Shown here: positions 24,649 to 33,072 of the stretch, piece by piece | How the letters are laid out: each line of letters begins with the position of its first letter | How positions within the stretch are numbered: the first letter of the stretch is position 1 | Assembly (NCBI GenBank): GCA_934131005.1 | Contig: CAKOYV010000004.1 | Span: 41,295-105,294, forward strand | Source of the DNA: an uncultured Bacilli bacterium | GTDB lineage: Bacteria; Bacillota_I; Bacilli_A; RF39; UBA660 | Direction: 5' to 3' | Length of the DNA stretch: 64,000 nucleotides | Program-made: the position numbers and the translations under genes | The notes under the pieces: model-generated | Database searches by the model: none | The model's input: the letters and a program-made list of their open reading frames with translations, nothing else | Told to the model about the DNA's origin: nothing

Positions 24649-26673
24649 TTATTCAACCTTATAATCACAACTATTACACTTAACACCATCACGACCATTA
24701 ACAAGAAGTCCACCACAAGAAGGACAAACTTCTCCTGTAGGCTTATCCCAACAAGCAACCTTGCACTTAGGATAATTATTACATCCATAAAACATTTTAC
24801 CCCTACGAGTTTTTTTCTCAACTATCTTTCCATCACATTTAGGACAATCCATAATTATAACTTCTTCTCGATCATCCATACCTTTAATATATTTACAATC
24901 AGGATAATTAGAACACGCTATAAACTTACCATATCTAGATTGCTTTATAACCAAAGGATTTCCACATTTAGGACACATCTCTCCTGTTTCAGTAGGTGCT
25001 TTTTTCTCCATTTCCTTAAACGCTGCTTCTACCTTAGGCTCAAACTCATCATAAAATCTATCTAATAACTTGTACCAAATTAACTTACCATCTGCAATCT
25101 TATCTAAATCATCTTCCATCTCTTTAGTATATTTTACATTAATAATATCCTTAAAGAATTCTTGCAATCTATCTGTAATATCAATACCAATATCAGTTGG
25201 AATAAATTTTTTCTCCAAAACAGTTACATAAGCCCTCTCCTTTAAAGTATCAATTGTCTTAGCGTATGTTGAAGGCCTTCCAATTCCCAATTCTTCCATC
25301 TCTTTAATCAACTTAGACTCTGTATATCTAGCAGGTGGCTTTGTCTCATGTCGTGAGTATTCTATTTTTTCACTATCTAAATAATCCCCCTCACTAATAA
25401 CAGGCAAAATCTTATCCTTACTATCTTCATAATCAGAATAAACTTTCAAATAACCATCAAAAATTAATACTTGTCCCGTTGTCTTAAATCTATACTCATT
25501 ATTATTTAAAACAATACTAGTAGCCTCTACCTTAGCACTTGCAAATAAACTAGCAAGAGCGCGATAATATATCATACGATATAACTTATACTCATCATTA
25601 GATAAATACTCTCGTAAATCTTCTGGATTTCTATTAATACTAGTAGGTCTAATAGCCTCATGAGCATCCTGAACATTTTCCTTTTTCTTACTTATCTTAA
25701 CATGCCCAACATACTTATCCCCATAATTACTTTTAATATAAGCATAAGCATTCTTAACAAACTCATCACTCATTCTAACAGAATCTGTTCTCATATAAGT
25801 AATCAACCCAACAGTCTCACTACCAATATTAATTCCCTCATACAACCTCTGAGCAACTGACATAGTTTTCTTAGAAGTAAAATTAAGTTTATTACTAGCT
25901 TCCTGTTGCATTGTTGATGTAGTAAAAGGATATTTACTTTTTCTCTGACGCTTACGTTTCTCAATACTCTCAACCAAAAATTTCTTATCCAACTGATCAA
26001 TAATTTTTAAAGCCTCATCCTCAGTCTTAATCTCTATTTTCTTATTATGATAACTATCTAACTTCGCATCCATTTCCTTAAAATAAGCATCAATCTCATA
26101 ATACTCTTCTATATTAAAAGCATTAATTTCTCTCTCACGATCAACAATCAACTTAAGAGCAACACTCTGAACCCTACCAGCAGACTTCCCTTCCGTCTTA
26201 GACTGCATAAGTTTACTAAGTCTAAAACCAATAATTCTATCAAGTATTCTTCTAGCTTCTTGTGATTTAACCAAATTATCATCTATCTTCCTAGCTTTAG
26301 AAAAAGAATTTAAAATAACATCACGAGTTATTTCATTAAAGACAATTCTCTCATAATCACCATCTTCAAGACCAAGAGCATCATAAAGATGCCATGAAAT
26401 AGCTTCTCCCTCTCTATCAGGATCTGTTGCTAAATATACAAAATCACTATTCTTAACATCTCGCTTAAGCTCTGTTACTAATTTTTTCTTTCCCTTAATA
26501 ATTTTATAATCAGGCTTAAAATGATTTTCTAAATCAACCCCAAAACCAAACTTACCAGTCGTAGACAAATCCCTTATATGCCCAAGAGAAGATACAACCT
26601 TATAATCACTACCCAAATATTTTTCTATTGTTTTACTTTTACTAGGAGACTCAACTATAACTAATTTTTTCAA
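24649..26673 (-). CDS. topA: DNA topoisomerase I (type IA)
   Basis: 674 residues. The Toprim domain starts VIVESPSKSKTIEKYLG with acidic ATDPDREGEAISWHL; the catalytic Tyr is in GLITYMRTDSVR. The C-terminus carries tetracysteine zinc fingers (CPKCGNPLV...CSNYPDC, CPKCDGKIV...CNNYPKC, CPSCGGLLV...CNSC). It relaxes negative supercoils by single-strand passage. The start appears to be TTG (26673) after GGAAGGAGTG; no ATG is close by in frame. It is followed by a terminator and then the glmM pair. Family certain. Confidence 0.97.
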   Translation of the reverse strand: MKKLVIVESPSKSKTIEKYLGSDYKVVSSLGHIRDLSTTGKFGFGVDLENHFKPDYKIIKGKKKLVTELKRDVKNSDFVYLATDPDREGEAISWHLYDALGLEDGDYERIVFNEITRDVILNSFSKARKIDDNLVKSQEARRILDRIIGFRLSKLMQSKTEGKSAGRVQSVALKLIVDREREINAFNIEEYYEIDAYFKEMDAKLDSYHNKKIEIKTEDEALKIIDQLDKKFLVESIEKRKRQRKSKYPFTTSTMQQEASNKLNFTSKKTMSVAQRLYEGINIGSETVGLITYMRTDSVRMSDEFVKNAYAYIKSNYGDKYVGHVKISKKKENVQDAHEAIRPTSINRNPEDLREYLSNDEYKLYRMIYYRALASLFASAKVEATSIVLNNNEYRFKTTGQVLIFDGYLKVYSDYEDSKDKILPVISEGDYLDSEKIEYSRHETKPPARYTESKLIKEMEELGIGRPSTYAKTIDTLKERAYVTVLEKKFIPTDIGIDITDRLQEFFKDIINVKYTKEMEDDLDKIADGKLIWYKLLDRFYDEFEPKVEAAFKEMEKKAPTETGEMCPKCGNPLVIKQSRYGKFIACSNYPDCKYIKGMDDREEVIIMDCPKCDGKIVEKKTRRGKMFYGCNNYPKCKVACWDKPTGEVCPSCGGLLVNGRDGVKCNSCDYKVE

Positions 26674-26743
26674 AATAACACTCCTTCCTTTCTTATGTTA
26701 AATTATATAATAAAAAATAAACACTTTGTCAAGTACTAACTAA

Positions 26744-27280
26744 CTATAACTTCCTCTTAATATACCTCTTCTTCTCTAAATCAGGAATATCAAAAACTAT
26801 TAACTGATTTAAATAAAAATATCTATACCTCTCAAATAATAAAACAGGATTAATATTATTAATATTCTTAAATCTTTTTATATTATGTCCTTTTTCAAAC
26901 GCTAAGGCCTCACTAATAGGAACATAAATATCATTACAATTATCTAAATTCTTATATCTCTTATACCTAGTCCTATAATCCCCTTCACAAACCATATGCA
27001 TATTACCATTCAAATCAACAATATTATCTGTATATGATCCCAAATATACATAAATAGAATCTACACTATTCACTAATGATACACACTTAAAAGCTTCATT
27101 TAAAATCTCTCTTTCACTCTTAACTCTAAAATTATCATATTCATTAACAATCTCAGAAAAACAATCACCATTAACTACATTTGATTGATTATCTATTTTC
27201 TTTATTAAATCATTAGCCCAAACCAATTCATAATATCGCTCCTTAGCCTTTAATACATCATCATGCGTAATAATAATCAT
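26744..27280 (-). CDS. Hypothetical protein, 178 residues
   Basis: Not recognised. The start is uncertain: GTG at 27286 or ATG at 27280, both within AGAGTGGAGATG right after the permease stop, so translational coupling is likely. The protein is soluble-looking, mixed alpha/beta, charged and rich in Asp, Asn, Tyr and Arg (YRTRYKRYKNLDNC, LLFERYRYFYLNQLIVF), with a basic C-terminus KKRYIKRKL. There is no signal peptide and no clear motif. It follows the heavy-metal permease gene and may be co-expressed with it. Confidence 0.55.
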   Translation of the reverse strand: MIIITHDDVLKAKERYYELVWANDLIKKIDNQSNVVNGDCFSEIVNEYDNFRVKSEREILNEAFKCVSLVNSVDSIYVYLGSYTDNIVDLNGNMHMVCEGDYRTRYKRYKNLDNCNDIYVPISEALAFEKGHNIKRFKNINNINPVLLFERYRYFYLNQLIVFDIPDLEKKRYIKRKL

Positions 27281-27287
27281 CTCCACT

Positions 27288-28142
27288 CTATAATAAACTA
27301 ACTATCATATCTATCAAAAAACCACTAATAACAGAAACTATATACAATAACATTACTACTTTTAAACTATCTTTAAAATTATGATTAGTCCTAAATAATA
27401 CCAAAATAGCAACACCACTTCCTGTAAATAATCCCGTTATAAAAGGGGCAAATGATATTACTTTATTTAAATAAAGTTCTGTAATAACAACCGATGCCCC
27501 ACAATTTGGAATAAGTCCCAATAAGCCCGATATTATAATTGCCAAAAAATTATTCCCACTAAAAACCTTACTTAATTCATCTATTCCTATATAATCAAAA
27601 ACTAAATTCAAACAAATAGTAACAACAAAAATAAACAATCCAATATTAATAGTATGTTTTAAACTAGATTTCCAAACACTTCTCTCACAATGACAATGTT
27701 CCAAAGAACAAATATCACCTAAAGCCTCACTAATATTATCCCTTCTTCTCCTACAGCGACTAATTAAATCTATCAAAAACCCGCAAATAATCGCTACAAT
27801 TAATTTAACTAACAAAACACTAACAATCAACTTCCAGGATAAACCACGTGAAATTAAAATTGGCAACATCTCATCACTAGTAGATAAATATATACTTATC
27901 AAAGTACCTAAAGAAATAACTCCAACAACATATAAATTAGTCGCTACTACCGAAAAACCACATTGAGGAAATATTCCTAAAAAAGACCCAAGTACAGGAC
28001 CAATTTTACCAGATTTTGAAGTTATTTGTTCTAATTTTTTACTATATTTATGTTCTAATAGCTCTATTATTAAAAAAGTAATAAATAAAAAAGGCAATAA
28101 CTTTACCGTATCTATAAAAGCATCCATCACTAAATCCCACAT
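27288..28142 (-). CDS. Putative heavy-metal/arsenic-type permease (ArsP_2/DUF2899-like)
   Basis: 284 residues, mostly hydrophobic, with 8-10 predicted helices in two homologous halves. Each half carries a loop motif: LGIFPQCGFS in the first and LGLIPNCGAS in the second. A cytoplasmic-looking central loop has Cys/His clusters (CSLEHCHCERS) that could bind metal. These features match the putative heavy-metal exporter/manganese transporter family (PF11449-type). The transported ion is unknown. GGAGGG precedes the ATG. It lies directly before a 178-residue unknown gene and after a rhodanese gene, a loosely metal/sulfur-themed neighbourhood. Confidence 0.78.
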   Translation of the reverse strand: MWDLVMDAFIDTVKLLPFLFITFLIIELLEHKYSKKLEQITSKSGKIGPVLGSFLGIFPQCGFSVVATNLYVVGVISLGTLISIYLSTSDEMLPILISRGLSWKLIVSVLLVKLIVAIICGFLIDLISRCRRRRDNISEALGDICSLEHCHCERSVWKSSLKHTINIGLFIFVVTICLNLVFDYIGIDELSKVFSGNNFLAIIISGLLGLIPNCGASVVITELYLNKVISFAPFITGLFTGSGVAILVLFRTNHNFKDSLKVVMLLYIVSVISGFLIDMIVSLL

Positions 28143-28198
28143 TTTTATCCCTCCAAATCAAAAAATATTGTACCACATAAAAAAATAATTAACAACTA

Positions 28199-28226
28199 AA
28201 AAGAGCATTGATTTTTATCAATACTC
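28199..28226 (-). terminator. Terminator of the rhodanese gene
   Basis: Ten-bp arms (28203-28212 and 28217-28226) pair completely, with one G-U, only in the minus-strand RNA; a T run follows. Confidence 0.75.
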
Positions 28227-28239
28227 ACAATCTAGCTAA

Positions 28240-28530
28240 CTAACTTCCAAATATTTTTTGATATTCTAAATAACCACCTTCAATATTAACAAGGTGATAC
28301 CCTAGTCCATTAAGTCTTTGAACAACCAAAATACTCTTATCTCCCGTATCACAATATAAATAATATATACTATATTTATTTAAATAATGACTATAATTAT
28401 TAAGTAAATTATAATAAGGTATATTAATAGCTCCTACTATATGTCCCATACTGTAATAATAAGCATTTCTAATATCAACAATAATAGGATTATTTAAATT
28501 AAGAACTTCTCTAACACTAATAGTATTCAC
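28240..28530 (-). CDS. Single-domain rhodanese-like protein
   Basis: 96 residues, GTG start at 28530 behind GAGGTGGTGATAG. Rhodanese fold: IVDIRNAYYYSMGHIVGAINIPY at the N-terminus, the active-site loop YLYCDTGDKS with the catalytic Cys, then GYHLVNIEGGYLEY. Such small rhodaneses move sulfane sulfur between thiols, for example to tRNA thiolation or cyanide/persulfide handling. No partner gene is adjacent. It ends in a terminator and sits between a permease and the TraG-like gene. Confidence 0.9.
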   Translation of the reverse strand: MNTISVREVLNLNNPIIVDIRNAYYYSMGHIVGAINIPYYNLLNNYSHYLNKYSIYYLYCDTGDKSILVVQRLNGLGYHLVNIEGGYLEYQKIFGS

Positions 28531-28604
28531 CTATCACCACCTCTATCATAATATATTAATTAATAATAAAATAGCAAGTGCTATTAACCAATAATTAAAC
28601 TAAA

Positions 28605-28631
28605 AAAAAATACTTAGTACTACCTAAGCAT
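28605..28631 (-). terminator. Terminator of the TraG/VirD4-like gene
   Basis: ATACTTAG (28610-28617) pairs with CTAAGCAT (28624-28631; one G-U on the minus strand), followed by nine T. Confidence 0.8.
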
Positions 28632-28632
28632 T

Positions 28633-30795
28633 TTAACTATCAGAGAAGAAATCATCAAAGAAATCATCACTATTAGTTCCATTTTCATACATTGAACTAT
28701 CCTTAACTTCTTTTTCTTCATTAATTTCAGCTTCAACAATAGAAGTCTTCTTTTCTTTCTTAGCCTCTTCCTCTTCTTCCTTCTTCTCTTCATCTTCCAA
28801 AGCAGCTATCTTAGCTTCTATCTTTTTAACTAAATCATCATAATCATCAAGCTTAAGAGATGGCATTTTACTATCCCCCTCATCATCCTTATCACTATCT
28901 GCTGAAGGCAAACTAGGACTAGATTCAAACGGAGAACCACCTGATGCAAATGGATTTGAGCCAAATGGATTAGATCCAAACGGATTCGAACCAAACGGAT
29001 TTGAGCCAAACGGATTTCCACCTGCAAATGGATTATTAAAAGCACCTGCACCATCAGATGATGAAGACATCATTTTCTCCATTTGCTCTTTCTTTTTCTG
29101 TTTCATAAATTCTCTTATATCAAATAATTGAACTTCTTTTTTCTCTCTAGTTATATATTTAGCTTTCCCATAACTCTCGTGCCACGAATTCATTTCTGTC
29201 ATTTTCCAATTGGGCGTTAATTTAGTCTTAAAAGGCATCATACGAAGACGCAACCAAATTACTTGCCCCATTGGCATTCTTTGTAAATCACTAACAGTAA
29301 CAAGAGGTGTTGAAGAAGTTTTCTCTTTTTCTTTCGATTTAACTTCACCACACATTTTACTAAGTTCCTCTAAAGCCTGAAGCTCACTACTAATCAAATA
29401 AAGAATATTACAGTTACCCTTAATAGTTTCAGCATCTTCTTTACCATAAACCTTAGTAAGTTGAGCAAAGTTTTGGATAATAAAGGTAAAACGAATATGC
29501 CTAGAACGAGCTGCCGTTACCATCGTAGTAACATCTTTAAGAGGTGGCATATTAGCAAACTCATCCAGAATAAAATTAGTTCTATAAGGAAGATGTCCAC
29601 CACTTTCTTGAGCAACATCTATTAAAGTTTCATAACACTGCTTGATAAAAATAGTTGCAAGAGGATGCAAAGTTTTCTTTTCATCTTGAACAATCATAAA
29701 AACGGCCGTTTTTTTCTTACCAATATCACTAATATTAAAATCACTATAAGATAACATTTCAGATAAATTATCACGTGATGCAAATAACTTAATCTTTTGC
29801 TTAAATGTAGATAAAACACCACCCTTTGTTTCCTCAGGCGCATAAACAGTACCAGATGCATTTACATAAGCAGGTTTAGCTGGATCCTTAAGTTTAAAAT
29901 ATTCTTTAATATAATTATTATTAGGACCTCCAAATTTCTCCTCACCTAAATTAGACATTAAATTCATACTATTTAAGTTAATTTGTTCCATCGTAGCATC
30001 TTCAAATAATCCAAGAGCAAGTCCGCTAAAATAACTAGCAGCCGATTGTTCCCAAAAGGGATCACCAGTATTTTTCTCATCATAAAGAATATTAAGTGCC
30101 AAATCATCTATTAACTCAACAGCCTTATCAGAATTACCATTTTTATATAAATCATAAGGAAGTCTCATAGGATTCCAAGCATTCCCCTTTTGAGGATCAC
30201 GAAAATTCAAAACAATAATATTATATCCCTTAGCCCTAAGCATCTCACTAGTCTCTTCATAAAGCTCACCCTTAGGATCAGTCAAAACCATAGACTCTCC
30301 AGCTTTAGCTAAAATCTTTATCATTGGAAATACAACATTTTGTGTCTTACCACTACCAGTAGCACCAATAATCAAATTATGAGCCTCTCCATCATCAACC
30401 CATAACTTCTTACCATCATTAATAACCGCAATACCACCATATTCAGAAGTAGGAGCAGCCGGATCAATTTCCTTCAAAGTAGCCTTCATTTCCTTCTCCT
30501 TACACCATCTAGAATATCCTTTGTCTTTCTTCTTGGTAGTAAATCCAAACCCTTTTTCACGATCAAAAAAATAAGAACTAACAGAGAACATAATTCCCAT
30601 TAAAAATAAGAAAAAGAAAGTAAAAGTTGTCAATATATATTTAGAAGAAAAAGCCATAAAAGGAACAAAACCATATAACTTTCCCTCAGTTGCTAACGAA
30701 TGTACATTCAAAACAGCAAGTGCACAGATATATAATAACAAGAAACAAAAACCAATAAAAATTTTAACATCCTTAGCATCTGCTCTAAATTTCAT
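28633..30795 (-). CDS. VirD4/TraG-family type IV coupling ATPase (orphan)
   Basis: 720 residues. Two N-terminal transmembrane helices (about 10-30 and 48-72), then the ATPase: Walker A GATGSGKTQNVVFP near residue 145, LTDPKGELYEET, and Walker B FILDEFANMPPL. The C-terminal part is low-complexity: tandem NPFGS units (about 28925-29020), then an acidic and Lys/Glu-rich tail ending FFDDFFSDS. Coupling proteins bring DNA-protein substrates to type IV secretion channels. No relaxase, VirB4 or other transfer gene is visible within the window, and the neighbours are housekeeping genes, so this is either a remnant of an integrated conjugative element or a domesticated chromosomal ATPase. The motifs look intact. 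Confidence 0.9.
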   Translation of the reverse strand: MKFRADAKDVKIFIGFCFLLLYICALAVLNVHSLATEGKLYGFVPFMAFSSKYILTTFTFFFLFLMGIMFSVSSYFFDREKGFGFTTKKKDKGYSRWCKEKEMKATLKEIDPAAPTSEYGGIAVINDGKKLWVDDGEAHNLIIGATGSGKTQNVVFPMIKILAKAGESMVLTDPKGELYEETSEMLRAKGYNIIVLNFRDPQKGNAWNPMRLPYDLYKNGNSDKAVELIDDLALNILYDEKNTGDPFWEQSAASYFSGLALGLFEDATMEQINLNSMNLMSNLGEEKFGGPNNNYIKEYFKLKDPAKPAYVNASGTVYAPEETKGGVLSTFKQKIKLFASRDNLSEMLSYSDFNISDIGKKKTAVFMIVQDEKKTLHPLATIFIKQCYETLIDVAQESGGHLPYRTNFILDEFANMPPLKDVTTMVTAARSRHIRFTFIIQNFAQLTKVYGKEDAETIKGNCNILYLISSELQALEELSKMCGEVKSKEKEKTSSTPLVTVSDLQRMPMGQVIWLRLRMMPFKTKLTPNWKMTEMNSWHESYGKAKYITREKKEVQLFDIREFMKQKKKEQMEKMMSSSSDGAGAFNNPFAGGNPFGSNPFGSNPFGSNPFGSNPFASGGSPFESSPSLPSADSDKDDEGDSKMPSLKLDDYDDLVKKIEAKIAALEDEEKKEEEEEAKKEKKTSIVEAEINEEKEVKDSSMYENGTNSDDFFDDFFSDS
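28922..29022 (-). repeat. Tandem 15-bp coding repeat (NPFGS units)
   Basis: Inside the TraG-like gene the peptide NPFGS recurs four to five times in tandem, with slightly varied codons. It probably forms a flexible linker or short binding motif array; NPF can be a protein-binding motif in eukaryotes, with no known role here. Confidence 0.8.
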
Positions 30796-30933
30796 TAATA
30801 TCCCCTCCCTTAAAACAATAAATCATTAACTTGATTATATCACATAATAAGAAAACTATCAATTAATTTTCTCACCCCAAAGTTATCTATAAGTTATTAA
30901 ACCTAAGAAATTCCCTTATATTTAAAAATAAAT

Positions 30934-30963
30934 ATTGTTTTTTATTTACTTTTTTGCTATTAT
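30934..30963 (+). promoter_or_regulatory. Probable promoter of the PrsA-like gene
   Basis: TTGTTT, about 17 nt, then a TATTAT-like -10, upstream of AGAAGGGAGGATATAA and the ATG at 30993. It lies in the 197-nt divergent gap with the TraG-like gene; positions are approximate. Confidence 0.4.
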
Positions 30964-30992
30964 AGGTATGTGCTTTAGAAGGGAGGATATAA

Positions 30993-32504
30993 ATGAGTAA
31001 AGAAAAAACAAATAATAGTAATGATAAGAAAAATGTTGAAAAAAAGGAAACAACTGCTAAAAAAACTAGTGCTAAAACTGCAAAGAAGACTAGTGCTAAA
31101 GCAGACAAAAAAGTTACTAAAACTAAATCTAAAGACACAAATAAAGAAATAAAAAAAGGCAAAAAAATAGTAGAAGAAAAGATTATTGATGAAAAAATAA
31201 TCGATGCTGATATTGATGAAGAATATGATGAAGATTTAGAAGACTTTATCAATGAGGATGATGAGGAAGAAGAAGTTATCAAAGATAAGACACCTTCTAA
31301 AAAGAAAGAAGTAAAAAAAGAAGATAAACCTGAACCTAAAAAAATTAAAGAAGCCAAAAAAGAAAAAGAAGATAAGAATAAGGAAGATAAAATATCAAAA
31401 GAAAATATCAAAAAAATTGAAAAATTAGCTAAAGAAAAAAGTAAAAAGAACAAGAAAAAAGCTAATAATTATAGCAAAATAAAAGATTTTGGATATTTCT
31501 TAGAAAAAAATCGTAATGTAATATCTAGTTTTATCGGTGGTGTACTATTAACAGTCTTAATCGTAATAATCATTTGGCCTAGCCGTATAGCAACTCTTAA
31601 AAATGGCACTCAACCAGTAGTAAAAGTTGCTAATAAAACATATACAGCTGATGATTTATATACTCAAATGAAAAATCATTACTCTGTAAGTCAACTATTA
31701 GACCAAATAGATAACGATATTCTAACAAAAATGTATCCAGAAGATAAAAAAATGACTGAAGAAGTAGAATCAAATGCTGAATACTATATCAATATGTATA
31801 AACAATATTATAATTACACAGAAGAAGAATTCTTATCTGCTAATGGTTTTGCTTCACGTGATGCATACTTAGAATACTTAAAACTAGATAATCGTCGTAA
31901 AAAATATCAAAATGAATATGTTAAGAAAAACTTAACTGATGACGAAATCAAAAAATATTATGACGAAAATGTTTACGGTGATATTAATTGTCAACACATA
32001 CTAGTAGAAACAAAATCAGATGATTCAAAATCTAGTAGTAGTTCTAAGAATAGTGATAGCAAAAACAAATTAAGTGATTCAGATGCTAAGAAATTAGCTC
32101 AAGAAATAATTGATAAAATCAATGATGGTAAATCTTGGAAAGATATCAAAAAAGAATACAAAGATAAAGTTACTTTCGAAGACTTAGGATACCAATCATG
32201 GGATTCTGACCTAGAAGATTCTTTCAAGAAAGCTCTTAAAAAGATGGATAACAATTCTTACTCTAAAGAACCAGTTAAAACATCATATGGCTATCACGTA
32301 ATATATCGTGTTGACCAAAAGAAAGCACCATCACTAAAGAAAACAAAAAGTAAAATTATTGAAAAATTAGTATCTAAAAAAGAAAGCGAAGATTCTAACT
32401 TACTATATAAAGCACTAATTAGCTTACGTAATGAAAAGAAAATCAAATTCCAAGATACTGATATGAAAGAAAAATACGAAAAATATATAAAACAATATAA
32501 ATAA
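30993..32504 (+). CDS. PrsA-like peptidyl-prolyl isomerase with long cytoplasmic charged N-terminus
   Basis: 503 residues. Residues 1-160 are almost entirely Lys/Glu/Asp with TAKKTSAK repeats and would stay in the cytoplasm. A single transmembrane segment (about 175-196, GGVLLTVLIVIIIW) follows, then a PrsA/SurA-type extracytoplasmic region: the N-terminal helical part (TYTADDLYTQMKNHYSVSQLLDQI) and a parvulin (PPIC) domain starting INCQHILVETK and ending SYGYHVIYRV. PrsA proteins help secreted proteins fold after Sec export and are normally lipoproteins; no lipobox is present, so this one is anchored by a helix. A strong AGAAGGGAGGATA site precedes the ATG, and a hairpin terminator follows. 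Role as extracellular foldase likely; the function of the charged tail is unknown. Confidence 0.85.
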   Translation: MSKEKTNNSNDKKNVEKKETTAKKTSAKTAKKTSAKADKKVTKTKSKDTNKEIKKGKKIVEEKIIDEKIIDADIDEEYDEDLEDFINEDDEEEEVIKDKTPSKKKEVKKEDKPEPKKIKEAKKEKEDKNKEDKISKENIKKIEKLAKEKSKKNKKKANNYSKIKDFGYFLEKNRNVISSFIGGVLLTVLIVIIIWPSRIATLKNGTQPVVKVANKTYTADDLYTQMKNHYSVSQLLDQIDNDILTKMYPEDKKMTEEVESNAEYYINMYKQYYNYTEEEFLSANGFASRDAYLEYLKLDNRRKKYQNEYVKKNLTDDEIKKYYDENVYGDINCQHILVETKSDDSKSSSSSKNSDSKNKLSDSDAKKLAQEIIDKINDGKSWKDIKKEYKDKVTFEDLGYQSWDSDLEDSFKKALKKMDNNSYSKEPVKTSYGYHVIYRVDQKKAPSLKKTKSKIIEKLVSKKESEDSNLLYKALISLRNEKKIKFQDTDMKEKYEKYIKQYK

Positions 32505-32535
32505 GAAGACTCGAAAAAAAGTCTTCTTTTTATTT
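32503..32535. terminator. Terminator of the PrsA-like gene, possibly bidirectional
   Basis: Nine-bp stem (32503-32511 with 32520-32528) and a T-rich tail; the convergent gene ends at 32530. Confidence 0.8.
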
Positions 32536-33048
32536 AACAAAAATATCTATAACAACCATCAAACACCCAATAATAACTGCTATTCCAAATAAAATTAACA
32601 AAATAACACCTATATTATTACTACTAGCCCGACTACTATTCCTTACCAAAACAGCACTTTTATCCTTAGTAACCCCATAAAATTTCATTATTTTCTCTAT
32701 AACATCATTATCATAAGTAGCAACATAACATTTACTAGAACTAAATTTATTAACCAAACTAAACTTAACATCTGAGAAAAACTTTACGCCATCATCTAGC
32801 AAAATCTGCCTATCACAACAATTAATAATTTTAGCAACCACTCGCTCTAAAGCCTCACGTTCATCACTAGTAAAATTACTATCCATCGTATATCCTTCAC
32901 TATTAACAACCAATTTAGAAATAAAAATATTCCTCTGACTATTATCTCTCTTTACCGAATAAACAACATATATTAAATCACCATATCTAAAACAGAACAT
33001 AACTAAACATTTCATTTTTACATTATTATCAACATCTATTATTTCCAT
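32530..33048 (-). CDS. Tail-anchored protein with DUF1292-like N-terminus
   Basis: 172 residues, ATG behind AGGAGATGG. The first 80 residues (YGDLIYVVYSVKRD, NIFISKLVVNSEGY, EREALERVVAKII) recall DUF1292/YrzB proteins, short soluble proteins of unknown role; the match is by pattern only. A single C-terminal transmembrane helix (about 147-170) has no positively charged tail beyond it, giving a tail-anchored layout with the bulk in the cytoplasm. It is followed on the left by the convergent PrsA-like gene. It and the coiled-coil gene to the right are 24 nt apart and probably one transcript. Confidence 0.6.
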   Translation of the reverse strand: MEIIDVDNNVKMKCLVMFCFRYGDLIYVVYSVKRDNSQRNIFISKLVVNSEGYTMDSNFTSDEREALERVVAKIINCCDRQILLDDGVKFFSDVKFSLVNKFSSSKCYVATYDNDVIEKIMKFYGVTKDKSAVLVRNSSRASSNNIGVILLILFGIAVIIGCLMVVIDIFVK

Positions 33049-33072
33049 AAATCCATCTCCTACCCGACAATC

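Noticed and set aside
30887..31453. Minus-strand ORF rich in Phe/Leu/Ser opposite the PrsA-like gene
   Set aside because: It is the antisense image of the Lys/Glu/Asp-rich N-terminus of the foldase; no ribosome site and composition explained by the sense codons.
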